From positions 1-64,000 of the forward strand of contig JAEYWY010000008.1 in the NCBI GenBank assembly GCA_023428695.1: a stretch of DNA of 64,000 nucleotides, in the 5' to 3' direction. This DNA is from Bacteroidota bacterium. Lineage in GTDB: Bacteria; Bacteroidota; Bacteroidia; Cytophagales; Cyclobacteriaceae. A program made the translations under genes and the position numbers. Shown in pieces: positions 33,937-42,495 of this stretch (position 1 is the first letter of the stretch; each line of letters starts with the position of its first letter). The notes below the pieces were generated by a model. It did no database searches and was not told the DNA's origin. It saw only the letters and a list, made by a program, of their open reading frames with translations.

Positions 33937-36417
33937 CTACCAGTCAAAGTATTCGTCTTCCTGAACCTCTAACACTTTCTCTTTCTCCTTTTCCCGACTC
34001 TTGAATCCGTTCTTGATCTCCTGGATCTCCTGCTTCAGGTCGTTGGCGATTTTGTTTTTAACCGCCTCCGTATCGAAACTTACCTTATATTCATCAGTGG
34101 TGCCGTGAATTTTAAGGAAGAGCATTGTTTTACCTGTGTCGTCGCCGCCAACAGCACTGCCTGCCTGACTGTCGGTGAACTTTTTCCTGCCGCGCAATGG
34201 AGTGGCAAGGTGATAGTCAATTTGTTGATCGAAGGTATGAGTTCCACTGATCTGAATGTCGGTGACATTACTTCCAACGGTCATACTTGGGATGAACACC
34301 GTCTTTTTTTCAATGCGGATATCGTTTGCCAGATCCGCGAACCGAAGTCGGCTGAGCCCTTCGTCATCGAGGAAGCGGTTTAGTTTTTTCATCGGCTCAA
34401 AATCATTCAGCTCGCCATTTCTGATCACTGTGTTGATGTTGGCAAGTAGTGTTTCAGGGAACAGTTTCAGGTTCTGATTCAAAGTCAGTTCGAGATTCAC
34501 ATCCGCGGTGACATGCCCTTTGAGATGTTTGTCAAGGATAAAATCCTGGTTAAAATTTTCAAACACATAAAAAGCACTGTCGAGATGGATGTCCTTGAGG
34601 TGAGCGGTCACCATAACGTCAATTGCTTTCGGATTATTCGAATCGACTATTCCGGACATTGTTAGCGCGCCGCCCATCGTTTGCAGAGAAAGCTTTCGTG
34701 ACACGGCAACCTTGTTCTTAACAAGCAGGTCTCCTGCGATGTCGTGCCCGACAAACCGGCGATAGACAAGTTGCCTGATGTCGCAATTGAAATTCAGGAA
34801 TACGTTCCTGGATATCTCAAACTCATAGTCCGCGGTACTGCTATCCTCTCCGTTGGACGCATATCCGATTCGAAGGAGTTCATTAACATCAAGGTAGCCG
34901 CTCTTCAAATCGGATTCGATTCCCACGGGCTGGTTTTCGAACAGCAGGTACGTGATAATGTTTTTGAAAAAGCCATTCAGCAGGAAATCGCTGTTCCCGA
35001 ATTTCGCCGAGACATTGCTTAATGCAAGGTCGTTATTGCTGAATTGCAGTGTTCCACTGAGACCGGTCAAGGGAACGCGGTCCTTTCCATATCGAAGGCT
35101 GATACCTTTAAGATCGATTGTTCCGCGCGTAGCGACTCGCTGCGCCGTGGTCTTACTCTTGAGAAGTTGTACGCGCCCACGAAAGGAAATATCCGCATGA
35201 AGGCTGCCGGATACATCGGTTACATTCGGAAACGGGAAGAAGCCATGCAGCGCTGACGCGTCCACGTTTCCGGCAAACACACAGTGTACCATCGGATTTT
35301 CCAGATCCGCCAGGCTGAAATCGGCACGAAATGGTTCACCATTCAGACGGCCCGTGATATTACTGAGACGCAATTCCGCCTTTCGTTCATCAGCAAGGTC
35401 TTTACTCTGAAAGGATCCGTTGAGACTGGCCGATTCAATTCGCGAGCGATATTCAGGGTGGAAAATCGTGGCGTCATTAAATCCAAATGCAACATCAATG
35501 GCAGGTAATTCCTTTTGTGAAATCTTTCCGGACAGATTACCCTTGAAGAATACATCGCCCTTGCTTCTGTACTTTGCCAATGGCGAGGCCACCCCGGCTG
35601 GTAACAGCGACAAAAGGGTTTGGATGTCAGTGTCTTTTCCCTCAACAGTAAGATCGACTATGTTATCCGTTTTCCACGCGTAGTTTCCTGATACTGAGAA
35701 AGCGGATTGGTTCAGCTGCAACAGTGATGGATTGATTTGTAGGCTTTTTTGATTGTCGTCATAAACCAGATCACTCTCGACCTGGAAAGTTTTTTCTGGT
35801 GCAAATACTTTCCCGCCAACCTCGATGGCGTTTGATCCAACCACGCCATCGGCTTTGATATAGTATAGGTCGTTTTCTGTCCTGATCGATGCATCCAGCG
35901 ATGGACTGGTCAGTGTATAGTGTTGTTTCGCCTGGAGGTTATAGTAACTGAAAGTCGTGTTTTCAAGTCTTACATCGCGCAGTTCCAGGGTCAGGGCCTT
36001 TGCCGGTCCGTTTCCCTGACTGGGTTTGAGTATGTCGTAGTTGGTTTGACCGTTTCCATCAACCTTGAGGTTGGTTTCGCTATCTGAAACCGATAGGCCT
36101 TTGATCGTATATATGCCGCGATATACTTCGATAGGATTCAGACGGAATGATACTTTCCTGGCGGTGATCAGCGGGTACTCGCCCGGGTGGCTGTCTTCGA
36201 CGTAGACATCGGACAATATGATCGAAATGGAGGGGAAACTCGAAAATATGCTGGCGTCAATTTCACCTACTTTTACGGGGGTGTTGATGTACTTATTGGC
36301 TTCAGCAATGAACTGCCGTATAATCCGGTCTTTAAACAGAAAGACGGAAAGCACCAGCGAGACAAACACAACGCCGGCAGAGACTGCCAGGTAAAAAAGT
36401 ATTTTCTTGTATTTCAA
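33937..36417 (-). CDS. AsmA-like inner-membrane protein
   Basis: This is an envelope protein of about 826 residues. An N-terminal signal anchor (KILFYLAVSAGVVFVSLVLS) is followed by the AsmA domain (NTPVKVGEIDASIFSSFPSISIILSDVYVED) and a long series of amphipathic strands typical of AsmA/TAM-like bridge proteins thought to move lipids between membranes. An AsmA C-terminal-like region (GELNDFEPMKKLNRFLDDEGLSRLRFADLANDI) comes near the end, then a charged tail. No ATG precedes the anchor; TTG at 36417 is the best start, and a TTG at 36438 is the alternative. A -7 promoter element lies 18 bases upstream. The role in lipid transport is inferred from the family. Confidence 0.87.
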   Translation of the reverse strand: MKYKKILFYLAVSAGVVFVSLVLSVFLFKDRIIRQFIAEANKYINTPVKVGEIDASIFSSFPSISIILSDVYVEDSHPGEYPLITARKVSFRLNPIEVYRGIYTIKGLSVSDSETNLKVDGNGQTNYDILKPSQGNGPAKALTLELRDVRLENTTFSYYNLQAKQHYTLTSPSLDASIRTENDLYYIKADGVVGSNAIEVGGKVFAPEKTFQVESDLVYDDNQKSLQINPSLLQLNQSAFSVSGNYAWKTDNIVDLTVEGKDTDIQTLLSLLPAGVASPLAKYRSKGDVFFKGNLSGKISQKELPAIDVAFGFNDATIFHPEYRSRIESASLNGSFQSKDLADERKAELRLSNITGRLNGEPFRADFSLADLENPMVHCVFAGNVDASALHGFFPFPNVTDVSGSLHADISFRGRVQLLKSKTTAQRVATRGTIDLKGISLRYGKDRVPLTGLSGTLQFSNNDLALSNVSAKFGNSDFLLNGFFKNIITYLLFENQPVGIESDLKSGYLDVNELLRIGYASNGEDSSTADYEFEISRNVFLNFNCDIRQLVYRRFVGHDIAGDLLVKNKVAVSRKLSLQTMGGALTMSGIVDSNNPKAIDVMVTAHLKDIHLDSAFYVFENFNQDFILDKHLKGHVTADVNLELTLNQNLKLFPETLLANINTVIRNGELNDFEPMKKLNRFLDDEGLSRLRFADLANDIRIEKKTVFIPSMTVGSNVTDIQISGTHTFDQQIDYHLATPLRGRKKFTDSQAGSAVGGDDTGKTMLFLKIHGTTDEYKVSFDTEAVKNKIANDLKQEIQEIKNGFKSREKEKEKVLEVQEDEYFDW

Positions 36418-36435
36418 GGCGAAAAAATGGTCACA

Positions 36436-36443
36436 CAAAAATA
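36436..36443 (-). promoter_or_regulatory. Candidate -7 element of the AsmA-like gene
   Basis: On the minus strand this is TATTTTTG, an exact TAnnTTTG match. Its position would place transcription start at about 36430 and so favour TTG at 36417 over TTG at 36438 as the translation start. The -33 region is poor. Confidence 0.4.
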
Positions 36444-36587
36444 GGACGAATCCGTCTGATTGTCAGAACGAAGAGAGCGGAAACTTAATATCCGGCCCGT
36501 CGATGTTTTCGGCAGACAGCCCGTGGAATTGGATCAAATTGCCGGCCAGGTCAGAAAAGGATTCGCTAGCTGGCAATCGAACTTTTT

Positions 36588-36618
36588 TTTGCACAAACAA
36601 AAATCTCTTCTACCTTTG
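36588..36618 (+). promoter_or_regulatory. Bacteroidota-type promoter of tRNA-Val
   Basis: TTTG (36588-36591), a 19-base spacer and TACCTTTG (36611-36618) fit the consensus TTTG-N19-TAnnTTTG without mismatch. The tRNA begins about 70 bases downstream. This is the cleanest promoter in the window. Confidence 0.75.
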
Positions 36619-36686
36619 CAATCCCATTTGAGAAGGCCCATTGGGCGCTGATTTGGGCGAATTGGACGAATTCGAAGGGATTTCTC

Positions 36687-36761
36687 GGGAGTTTAGCTCA
36701 GCTGGTTCAGAGCATCTGCCTTACAAGCAGAGGGTCGGGGGTTCGAATCCCTCAACTCCCA
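36687..36761 (+). tRNA. tRNA-Val (anticodon TAC)
   Basis: The 75-base cloverleaf has acceptor stem GGGAGTT (36687-36693) pairing with AACTCCC (36754-36760), discriminator A at 36761, a D-arm with AGCTCAGCTGGTTCAGAGC, and an anticodon arm TCTGC-CTTACAA-GCAGA with anticodon TAC. The T-arm contains GGTTCGAATCC. The CCA end is not encoded. A promoter lies upstream and a hairpin terminator 9 bases downstream, so it is a single-gene transcript or is shared with the small gene after it by read-through. Confidence 0.96.
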
Positions 36762-36770
36762 CATTCACAA

Positions 36771-36790
36771 AAAGGCCCGCAAGGGCCTTT
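36771..36790 (+). terminator. Hairpin terminator after tRNA-Val
   Basis: An 8-bp perfect stem, AAAGGCCC (36771-36778) with GGGCCTTT (36783-36790), is closed by a stable GCAA tetraloop and followed by ACCGTTTT. It lies between the tRNA and the GIY-YIG gene. Confidence 0.75.
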
Positions 36791-36798
36791 ACCGTTTT

Positions 36799-37078
36799 AT
36801 GTCAGCTACGTTCTACTTCCTCTACTCCGATTCTATCGACACATACTACGTTGGCCACTGCACTGAACCAATGGAAGAACGACTTCGAAAGCACAACTCT
36901 AACCACAAAGGATTTCCCGGTAGAACCAGCGACTGGAGAGTCACCTACTTCGAACGCTATCTCACCAAAGAGCAAGCTTACGCCCGGGAACGGGAAGTGA
37001 AAAAAATGCAAAAGTCGTAAGCGAATTGAAAGGTTCACCGCACTGCGTCCAAAGGGGAACTCAGCAGTATTTTCTTGA
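36799..37078 (+). pseudogene. GIY-YIG nuclease-family small protein, frameshifted in an A7 run
   Basis: The open frame 36799-37020 encodes 73 residues with the GIY-YIG fold start (FYFLYSDSIDTYYVGHC) and NHKGFPGRTSDWRVTYFERYLTKEQAYAREREVKK, then ends MQKS and TAA. Skipping one A in the run of seven A (37000-37006) restores the family-typical continuation KKCKSRKRIER, with an ending at 37076-37078; relatives read KKWKSRKRIE here. This suggests a one-base insertion in the homopolymer, which truncates the last conserved helix. The 73-residue form might still be made. A sequencing error in the run or ribosomal/polymerase slippage are alternatives. It belongs to the UPF0213-like small GIY-YIG group, function unclear. 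Confidence 0.65.
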
Positions 37079-37225
37079 AATGGTTAAACATCAATATGGC
37101 AATACTGCCGCTGGCATCTTTTTTTACACTCCATTGATGGAACCATAGGTCTACCCGTCTAATAGCGTGCTCCTCAATCGGGCAGGCTTTGTATCTTTAA
37201 GTTGTTCAGGAGAAAAAAGTTGTGA

Positions 37226-39469
37226 ATGGCAGAGCAAGATTCTAAGAGACTGATAATCATATCCAATCGACTCCCCTTTCAGTTGCTTGAAAAGGGAAGT
37301 AAAATATACCTCAAACAAAGCGATGGCGGATTAGTCACAGCCCTGAAAAGCTATTTCGAAAGCAACTCAGAGCAGGAGGCCGAATTTGATCAAAAGATCT
37401 GGCTGGGTTCGGCCGATTTTCCGGAAAGACGTTGGGAAAAGTATAACCCCTTGGGCGAGGAAAACTTCCGTGTTGAACCAATCTTTATCGATCAAAAGGT
37501 TTACAACAAGTATTACAACGGGTTCTGCAATGCAACGCTATGGCCACTGTTTCACTACTTTCCTTCATTCGTTGTCTACGACAAGGAATTTTTTGAAATG
37601 TATGAGACGGCAAACCGGCAATTCGCCGACAGGTTGCTGGAGATATATCAGCCGGGCGATACGATCTGGGTACACGACTACCAGCTCTTTCTGCTACCGC
37701 AGATGATTCGCGACAAAATCCCGAATGCTACAATAGGTTTCTTCCTTCACATACCATTTCCCTCTTTCGAAATATTTCGGCTTTTGCACGGCCCGTGGAA
37801 GGAGAAGATCATCAAAGGATTGCTCGGCGCCGATCTGATCGGATTCCATACGTCAGAATATGTACAACACTTCCTGAAGGCTGTGCGTATGGTCATAGGG
37901 TTGGATCACCATTATCGTGTTATTGGATACGAGGGACGCCTTATCAAGGCGGAACTCTTCCCGCTTGGTATTGACTACGATCTCTTTCATAAAACAGCAA
38001 CGCTACCTGAGGTAATCGACAACAAGAACACCGCCGTCAGCAATTTCAAAAACAAAAAAATAATCTTTTCAGTTGACCGACTCGACTACACCAAAGGGGT
38101 AACACACCGCCTCGATGGCTTCGAACAATTTCTCGCCGACCATCCTGCCTGGCGGGAGAAGGTTGTGTTCATACTGGTAGTCGTACCATCCCGCCAGATC
38201 ATTTCAAAGTATAACGAACGACGCAAACTTATTGAGGAGCAGGTGGGAAGGATCAATGGAAAGTATTCCACACTATCATGGCAACCCATCATCTACCGGT
38301 ACAGTCACCTGCCGTTCAGGGAAATGTGTTCATTGTATCTGGCGGCTGATGTTGGTCTCATTACTCCGCTCCGCGATGGTATGAACCTCGTCGCGAAAGA
38401 ATATGTGGCATGCTGTGCCGAAAAGCGGGGTGTCTTAATACTAAGTGAACTCGCAGGCGCCGCTTCAGAAATGGGAGAAGCCATACTTGTCAATCCGCTG
38501 GATAAATATGAAGTTGCGTCGGCGATCGAACAGGCGCTCACCATGCCGGAAGACGAACAGGAAACGAAGCTTCAGCTCATGCAGAAACGACTCAGGAGTT
38601 ACGATGTATTGAGTTGGGTGCATGACTTCTTCCAACAACTTGGTGAAATCCGGATGCAGCAGGAGCAGGACAATCAGAAGTTCCTCACCAACGAAACCAG
38701 GCACGAAATCATTCAGCAGTATATCAATGCAGAAAACAGGTTGCTGCTTCTTGATTACGACGGCACCCTGGTAGGATTTGCAAAGCATCCTCGAGAGGCC
38801 GTACCTGGAAGCTCACTGCTGAATCTGGTCACACACTTAAGTGCCGATCCCAAAACGAACCTTTCAATCATCAGCGGCAGGGATGCAGCCACGCTTGACG
38901 AATGGTTCGGGCACCTGCCTATCAACCTGGTAGCTGAACACGGTGCGGCAATCCGCAGAAAGGAGGACACGTGGGAACTCAGACGCGAGTTCGATCAGCA
39001 GTGGAAACCATTGATCCGGCCCACTATGGAAATGTTTTGCAAGCGATGCCCCGGATCATTTGTCGAAGAAAAAAATCATACGCTGGCATGGCACTATCGC
39101 AACGTTGAACCGGATGCAGGCTTTACCCGCTCGCGTGAATTGCTCGATAACCTTTACCATCTGATCCGCAACGCGCAGCTTCAGGTTATTGATGGAAACA
39201 AAGTCATTGAAGTTCGTGTAGCCGGAATTGATAAAGGTGCTGCTGCTCTCAAGTTGCTTGAAGAAGCCCAATACGATTTCGTCATGGCTGTCGGCGATGA
39301 CAAAACGGATGAGGATATGTTCCGGGCTCTGAATGATCGCGGAGTCACGATCAAAGTCGGGCGGGGCCAGAGTGTTGCAAACTTCTCGGTGAAGTCACAA
39401 CAGGAAGTGATTCGTTTCCTCGAGCAACTCGTAACCGAAAGTCATCAGGCACTTGCCAGCAAGGAATAG
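37226..39469 (+). CDS. Bifunctional trehalose-6-phosphate synthase/phosphatase (OtsA-OtsB fusion)
   Basis: The enzyme makes trehalose from UDP-glucose and glucose 6-phosphate in one polypeptide. Residues about 7-480 are a GT20 synthase (IIISNRLPFQL, HDYQLFLLPQMIR, FFLHIPFPSFEIFR, DRLDYTKGVTHRLDGFE, TPLRDGMNLVAKEYVA). Residues about 500-747 are a HAD-type phosphatase with DYDGT at about 510-514, SGR, and GDDKTDEDMF near the end. The 747-residue fusion is the arrangement seen in many Bacteroidota and in eukaryotes. The ATG at 37226 follows an AGGAGA-like segment. It is followed after 38 bases by 5-formyl-THF cyclo-ligase. Confidence 0.95.
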   Translation: MAEQDSKRLIIISNRLPFQLLEKGSKIYLKQSDGGLVTALKSYFESNSEQEAEFDQKIWLGSADFPERRWEKYNPLGEENFRVEPIFIDQKVYNKYYNGFCNATLWPLFHYFPSFVVYDKEFFEMYETANRQFADRLLEIYQPGDTIWVHDYQLFLLPQMIRDKIPNATIGFFLHIPFPSFEIFRLLHGPWKEKIIKGLLGADLIGFHTSEYVQHFLKAVRMVIGLDHHYRVIGYEGRLIKAELFPLGIDYDLFHKTATLPEVIDNKNTAVSNFKNKKIIFSVDRLDYTKGVTHRLDGFEQFLADHPAWREKVVFILVVVPSRQIISKYNERRKLIEEQVGRINGKYSTLSWQPIIYRYSHLPFREMCSLYLAADVGLITPLRDGMNLVAKEYVACCAEKRGVLILSELAGAASEMGEAILVNPLDKYEVASAIEQALTMPEDEQETKLQLMQKRLRSYDVLSWVHDFFQQLGEIRMQQEQDNQKFLTNETRHEIIQQYINAENRLLLLDYDGTLVGFAKHPREAVPGSSLLNLVTHLSADPKTNLSIISGRDAATLDEWFGHLPINLVAEHGAAIRRKEDTWELRREFDQQWKPLIRPTMEMFCKRCPGSFVEEKNHTLAWHYRNVEPDAGFTRSRELLDNLYHLIRNAQLQVIDGNKVIEVRVAGIDKGAAALKLLEEAQYDFVMAVGDDKTDEDMFRALNDRGVTIKVGRGQSVANFSVKSQQEVIRFLEQLVTESHQALASKE

Positions 39470-39507
39470 TCCGTTCATTCTCGTAATTTAGCGACCAAAC
39501 TCTCGCA

Positions 39508-40092
39508 ATGACAAAGCAAGAATTGCGGTCAGGCTATCTGGCGAAGCGTAAACAACTCACCAAGGATGAGGTCCAGGAACTTAGCGCGAGACTTTCACAT
39601 CACTTCCTGGCGTATTTCGACTTTGCTAAATTGAATGTCCTCCATACGTTTCTGCCTATCCCTTCAAACAACGAACCGGATACACGCATTATCATCTCCG
39701 AAGTGAGCGCCACTTGTCCAAACGTGCTCATTTGTGTCCCGAAAGTAAAACAAGGCGCTGCTGAGCTCGAACATTTTGCACTCGCACCAGGTACGACGAT
39801 GCAGGAGAACAAATGGGGGATTGCCGAACCTGTTGATGGAGTTCGTGTTGATGTAAGTAAGATCGATATGGTGCTGGTGCCTTTGCTTGCGTTTGACCGT
39901 TCCGGAAATCGCGTTGGCTACGGCAAAGGCTATTATGACCATTTCCTCTCACAATGCAGACCCGATGCATTTCGTGTCGGCTTGTCATTGTTTGAAGCTG
40001 TCCCCGCCATTTCCGACATCAATTCAGACGACGTCCCACTTCATTATTGCATTACGCCTTCAGGGGTTCAGGGATTTGAACGTCATCACTGA
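39508..40092 (+). CDS. 5-formyltetrahydrofolate cyclo-ligase
   Basis: The enzyme converts 5-formyl-THF to 5,10-methenyl-THF using ATP, returning the storage folate to the active pool. The 194-residue product starts TKQELRSGYLAKRKQL and has the conserved C-terminal ATP-site block VPLLAFDRSGNRVGYGKGYYDHFL. Length is normal. It is on the plus strand just after the trehalose fusion gene. The ATG at 39508 is clear. Confidence 0.94.
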   Translation: MTKQELRSGYLAKRKQLTKDEVQELSARLSHHFLAYFDFAKLNVLHTFLPIPSNNEPDTRIIISEVSATCPNVLICVPKVKQGAAELEHFALAPGTTMQENKWGIAEPVDGVRVDVSKIDMVLVPLLAFDRSGNRVGYGKGYYDHFLSQCRPDAFRVGLSLFEAVPAISDINSDDVPLHYCITPSGVQGFERHH

Positions 40093-40371
40093 ATTATTCG
40101 TCATTAATCCCAATATTCACGATCCTCGACGAAGCTGCTTTTTTTTCACCGCCAGCACGCAACAGGCGCAAGGGGCCCAAAGAAATGGAGATTCAATCAT
40201 CGTCCCGCAACGACCGGCGGATACATTGGTCCTAAGCGATTTGCCGTAAAAGGCTGCAAAAGGGCCAATCGCGACATTTACATCTATATGGATCCTAAGG
40301 AACCGCTCGTCCAGCCAATTTCGAACGGATTCTAAATTTTCCTTCTTTCAACTTTAAACTTTCATTCACTT
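40093..40371. other. Convergent intergenic region with a long imperfect hairpin
   Basis: These 279 bases lie between the convergent cyclo-ligase and agmatine deiminase genes. I see no supported ORF. A T8 run is at about 40139-40146. A 10-bp stem with one mismatch joins GCGATTTGCC (40236-40245) and GGCCAATCGC (40263-40272) around a 17-base loop. Upstream of it, GACC (40212-40215) can pair with GGTC (40228-40231). This could be a terminator region or an unrecognised small RNA; neither is established. Confidence 0.35.
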
Positions 40372-41463
40372 TCAAACCAACGGCTCCTGCTGGCTGAGGC
40401 AATGGAATGAGCCGAGCCCCCAGATGATATCAACTGAGTCGAGTCCAACTACTTTCCTGTCGGGAAAACACTGTTGAATAATAGTAAGCGCACGATCATC
40501 ATTTTTATCGCGAAAGACCGGAACGATGACATATTTGTTCGCGATATAGAAATTCGCGTACGAGGCCGGAAGGCGTTGATCCTCATAAATAACCGGTGAA
40601 GGCATTGGCAGTTCCACAACGTTAATCTGTTTCCCCGATTCAAGCCTAAGCCGGTTGAGAAGTTTAAGATTTTCCTGGAGCAATTCGTAATTTTCGTCGG
40701 AACGATTCTCTTCTATAACAGTTACAACGGTGTCGGCATTCACAAATCGCGTGATATCATCAATGTGACCATCGGTGTCATCTCCAACAATACCATCACC
40801 AAGCCACAAAACATTGCTAACGCCGTAATAATCGCAAAGGTATTTTTCCAGTTGCCCCTGATTCAGATGGGGGTTTCGATTTTCATTCAGAAGGCACGAC
40901 GTCGTGGTAAGCACAGTACCCTTACCGTTGAAATCAACAGAACCTCCTTCCATTACAATTCCCGGATACACCACAGGAATGCCGTAATACGCAGCAACGC
41001 GTGTTGGTATTTCATCGTCGAGATCGAAAGGCGGATACTTTCCGCCCCATGCATTGTATCCCCAGTCAACGATGATCTTCTTGTATTCCGCATCGCGATT
41101 CACAAGAAATGCGGGCCCGTGATCACGACACCATGCATCATTCGTTGGATGAAGAAGCAAGTCAACCTGACCAGGATCAACGCCTGCCCTTTCAAGGTGA
41201 CCAAGTGCTTTTGACTTCATCGCTTCGTCAACGACATTGATTTTCACCCGTTGTCCTTCAGCGACAAGTCTTATGAAATCGGCATAAACAGGGTAGATGC
41301 TTTCGATCTTACCAGGCCACGACGCTTCCTTGTGTGGCCAACTCAGCCACATTGCTGATTGCCGAGCAAACTCCGCCGGAAAGTAATATCCAAGCTCGCG
41401 CGGAGTCTTGTCACCGGCGAACGCTTTATAATCCGGAATGCCGGATGGAGACGATGCTGTCAT
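40372..41463 (-). CDS. aguA: Agmatine deiminase
   Basis: AguA hydrolyses agmatine to N-carbamoylputrescine and ammonia. The 363-residue product of the guanidino-modifying fold has the WLSWPHKEASWPG start, NDAWCRDHGPAFL, EGGSVDFNGKGTVLTTTSCLLNENRNP, and ends GLGSFHCLSQQEP, in which Cys355 is the expected nucleophile. It starts 9 bases after the aguB stop, on the same strand, so the two form the agmatine-to-putrescine operon. Arginine decarboxylase is not in the window. The ATG at 41463 is clear. Confidence 0.95.
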   Translation of the reverse strand: MTASSPSGIPDYKAFAGDKTPRELGYYFPAEFARQSAMWLSWPHKEASWPGKIESIYPVYADFIRLVAEGQRVKINVVDEAMKSKALGHLERAGVDPGQVDLLLHPTNDAWCRDHGPAFLVNRDAEYKKIIVDWGYNAWGGKYPPFDLDDEIPTRVAAYYGIPVVYPGIVMEGGSVDFNGKGTVLTTTSCLLNENRNPHLNQGQLEKYLCDYYGVSNVLWLGDGIVGDDTDGHIDDITRFVNADTVVTVIEENRSDENYELLQENLKLLNRLRLESGKQINVVELPMPSPVIYEDQRLPASYANFYIANKYVIVPVFRDKNDDRALTIIQQCFPDRKVVGLDSVDIIWGLGSFHCLSQQEPLV

Positions 41464-41472
41464 TTAGTTACG

Positions 41473-42354
41473 CTAGTCCTGGTCGATATAACGCTTCGTG
41501 ATCTGATCGTACGAATCAATTCGCCGATCCCTGAGGAATGGCCAGTGCGTACGATAGCGATCCGTCTTGCTGAGGTCGATCTCCTCCACGTGAACTTCCT
41601 CACGATCATGAGTCGCCTGATAGAGAACGGAACCAAAGGGATTAGCGATAAACGATCCGCCCCAGAATTTCATGGCACCCTGTTGTTCAGGACCTACCCG
41701 GTTTACACTTACCACGTGCACGCCATTTGCAACGGCATGGCTACGCTGAATCGTCTGCCACGCATTGAATTGCTCGACGTTCGTCGCCTCGTCCTGGGAA
41801 GTTGCCCAACCAATCGCCGTAGGATAAAAAAGAATTTCGGCACCCATCAACGACGTTATCCGCGCGCCTTCAGGATACCATTGATCCCAGCAGATCAAAA
41901 CGCCAATGGTCGCGAACTTCGTCTTGAAAACCTTGTATCCCAAATCACCCGGAGTGAAGTAGAATTTCTCATAGTACGCCGGGTCGTCAGGAATATGCAT
42001 CTTGCGATACTTGCCCAGGTACGTTCCATCGGCATCGAGTACTGCAGTGGTATTGTGATATAAACCTTCCGCCCGTTTCTCGAAAAGCGACGCGACGATT
42101 GCAACACCAAGCTCTTTTGCAAGTTCTCCAAGTGTATTTGTCGAAGGGCCCGGAATTGGTTCGGCCAGTTTGAAATTGTCATAGTCTTCTACATCGCAGA
42201 AATAAAGCGAGCGAAACAACTCCTGCAGGCAAACAATCTGCGCCCCCTGCGATGCTGCCTGCCGGATGCCTGCGATTGCCTTCTGCAGGTTTTCATCCGG
42301 GTTGGCGGAACAGCTCATCTGAACAGTCCCGATCTTAACCGTTTTCTTCGACAC
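41473..42354 (-). CDS. aguB: N-carbamoylputrescine amidase
   Basis: AguB converts N-carbamoylputrescine to putrescine, CO2 and ammonia. The 293-residue product is a nitrilase-superfamily enzyme with the catalytic triad Glu45 (CLQELF), Lys118 (YRKMHIPD) and Cys155 (LICWDQWYPEG). The start is GTG at 42354; the next Met (residue 13) would remove the first conserved strand. It is the first gene of the aguB-aguA pair, and a strong terminator separates it from gltBD upstream. Confidence 0.95.
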   Translation of the reverse strand: MSKKTVKIGTVQMSCSANPDENLQKAIAGIRQAASQGAQIVCLQELFRSLYFCDVEDYDNFKLAEPIPGPSTNTLGELAKELGVAIVASLFEKRAEGLYHNTTAVLDADGTYLGKYRKMHIPDDPAYYEKFYFTPGDLGYKVFKTKFATIGVLICWDQWYPEGARITSLMGAEILFYPTAIGWATSQDEATNVEQFNAWQTIQRSHAVANGVHVVSVNRVGPEQQGAMKFWGGSFIANPFGSVLYQATHDREEVHVEEIDLSKTDRYRTHWPFLRDRRIDSYDQITKRYIDQD

Positions 42355-42450
42355 TTGTATTTGTTTTTTTCTGTGGCCAAAAATAGTGATTCTATTGGTT
42401 TTCCCACGTAACAGGTGAAAGGCCGAATCCGTTCACTGGCGTCAAAAAAA

Positions 42451-42472
42451 GACCCCGCTTGGAGGCGGGGTC
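42451..42472 (-). terminator. Rho-independent terminator after gltBD
   Basis: An 8-bp GC-rich stem, GACCCCGC (42451-42458) with GCGGGGTC (42465-42472), has a 6-base loop. On the minus strand it is followed directly by seven T (42450-42444). It follows the gltD stop by 24 bases. Confidence 0.9.
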
Positions 42473-42495
42473 CCCGAAAAGCTTTGGCAAAGCTA

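Noticed and set aside
36641..37000. Plus-strand open frame running through tRNA-Val
   Set aside because: It crosses the tRNA and its terminator and is out of frame with the GIY-YIG protein.
40280..40340. tRNA-like TTTCGAAC segment in the convergent intergenic region
   Set aside because: No acceptor, D or anticodon stem can be folded around it.
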